This document shows, piece by piece, positions 62,589 to 64,000 of a stretch of 64,000 bases of DNA. How positions within the stretch are numbered: position 1 is the stretch's first letter; every line of letters begins with the position of its first letter. The position numbers and the translations under genes were made by a program. Source of the DNA: Streptomyces flaveolus (GTDB lineage Bacteria; Actinomycetota; Actinomycetes; Streptomycetales; Streptomycetaceae); the NCBI RefSeq assembly GCF_000716535.1, contig NZ_JNWV01000005.1, positions 1 through 64,000 of the forward strand, written 5' to 3'. The notes below the pieces were generated by a model. That model was given only the letters and a program-made list of their open reading frames with translations. It had not been told where the DNA came from and ran no database searches.

Positions 62589-62608
62589 GTTATGACAGCG
62601 GTCATAAC
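62589..62608. promoter_or_regulatory. Perfect 8-bp operator palindrome
   Basis: GTTATGAC-AGCG-GTCATAAC, AT-rich against its surroundings, 50 bp before the SCO6745-like start and 33 bp from the lyase-like gene's stop. A strong candidate operator, perhaps autoregulatory. Confidence 0.75.
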
Positions 62609-62640
62609 AAGAGGGCGTCGGCCGGGAGAGGCGGCCGGCC

Positions 62641-63660
<1,020 letters not shown>

Positions 63661-63940
63661 GGGATGCCTCCTTCGGGCGGCGCCGCACAGGCAGGGGAGT
63701 GAGGGCGGCCCCGGCTGCCGAACGACGCGATCACTCCGGCAGGCGTACGACCGCGGCGGCGATTGAGCCGGACGAGGGGTCCCGGAGCCGGTGCGCTGGG
63801 GCAGACGGGTGGCGTGGTGACCCGGCTGGGCGGCTCGGATGGTGGGAGCCAGGGGCCTCACTGACGGTGGTTCATGTCGGGGCCGGGTCCATCCAGCTGA
63901 TGAGGTATCCGCTGCCCGGTCACGGCGGAAGGACATCACT

Positions 63941-64000
63941 ATGCGCTCTGCCCGCATGCTCCTGGCAACGGCGGCTGCCGCCGCCGCCCTATCCTTCGCC
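63941..64000 (+). CDS. Secreted protein, N-terminus only
   Basis: The first 20 codons (SARMLLATAAAAAALSFA after MR) are a typical signal peptide. ATG 63941 follows GGAAGG. The gene continues beyond the window, so the product is unknown. The 280 bp before it (63661-63940) shows no other gene. Confidence 0.7.
   Translation, partial: MRSARMLLATAAAAAALSFA

Overview
The window is high-GC, densely packed actinomycete chromosome, almost certainly Streptomyces. The evidence is GTG and TTG starts, four-base start/stop overlaps, many MarR/TetR/IclR/LysR/LacI/XRE regulators, several SpoIIE-type phosphatases and RsbW-like ATPases, a SigB/SigF-type sigma factor, DUF5133 and ANTAR proteins, and Tat-exported glycosidases. 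It reads as accessory or chromosome-arm sequence.

Layout. 1-4.3 kb: glucan metabolism, with a disrupted glgE, a DUF5133 gene and an RsbW-like ATPase coupled to glgX. 4.3-9.6 kb: a VOC protein, an ANTAR protein, a SigB-type sigma factor with its own stress-type promoter, a MarR-controlled ABC drug exporter, and an orphan gene behind a promoter with an embedded palindrome. 9.6-16.6 kb: a second-type hemC, an ATP-dependent DNA ligase, a TetR/MFS pair, and gylR-glpK. 16.7-25.3 kb: signalling proteins (RsbW-like ATPase, SpoIIE phosphatase, and a PAS-PAS-GAF-PP2C-HATPase fusion), an 88-bp tandem array, a LysR/EamA pair, and DoxX-PrxQ. 25.3-29.4 kb: a secreted cupin, a stand-alone LigD phosphoesterase, and two aldo/keto reductases around an XRE regulator. 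29.4-36.8 kb: a fructan-use locus (LacI regulator, cytoplasmic GH32, two permeases, binding protein, secreted GH32) with matching LacI-type operators. 36.9-47.5 kb: a TauD-type dioxygenase, LLM oxidoreductase, metallophosphoesterase, DUF1905 protein, SAM methyltransferase, secreted M4 protease, GH64 glucanase behind a CebR-like operator, dienelactone hydrolase and a Sua5/YrdC protein. 47.5-55.4 kb: a MarR gene beside a wrecked MFS gene, a secreted serine hydrolase, two hypothetical genes, an aminotransferase with a Lrp regulator, and another SpoIIE phosphatase. 55.5-59.7 kb: a 19-codon leader ORF before a GNAT gene, then a graspetide (omega-ester RiPP) locus, tgmA-tgmB, apparently co-transcribed with a Gfo/Idh/MocA oxidoreductase, and a fructosamine-kinase-like gene. 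59.7-61.7 kb: mobile-element debris, with an integrase remnant whose catalytic Tyr is Cys and an IS-like inverted-repeat pair enclosing a hydrolase that lacks its nucleophile. 61.7-64 kb: an SCO6745-like protein, a virginiamycin B lyase-like propeller, and the start of a secreted protein.

The strongest candidate for a distinctive system is the tgmA-tgmB-gfo operon, because the third enzyme is not the usual graspetide partner. The next most unusual features are three intergenic minisatellites (one 88 bp, two of 29 bp), each beginning at the 3' end of a gene, and the inverted-repeat-flanked hydrolase. Two genes (glgE and the MFS gene at 48.2-49.6 kb) carry only deletion-type lesions in otherwise conserved sequence, so an assembly artefact must be excluded before they are called pseudogenes.
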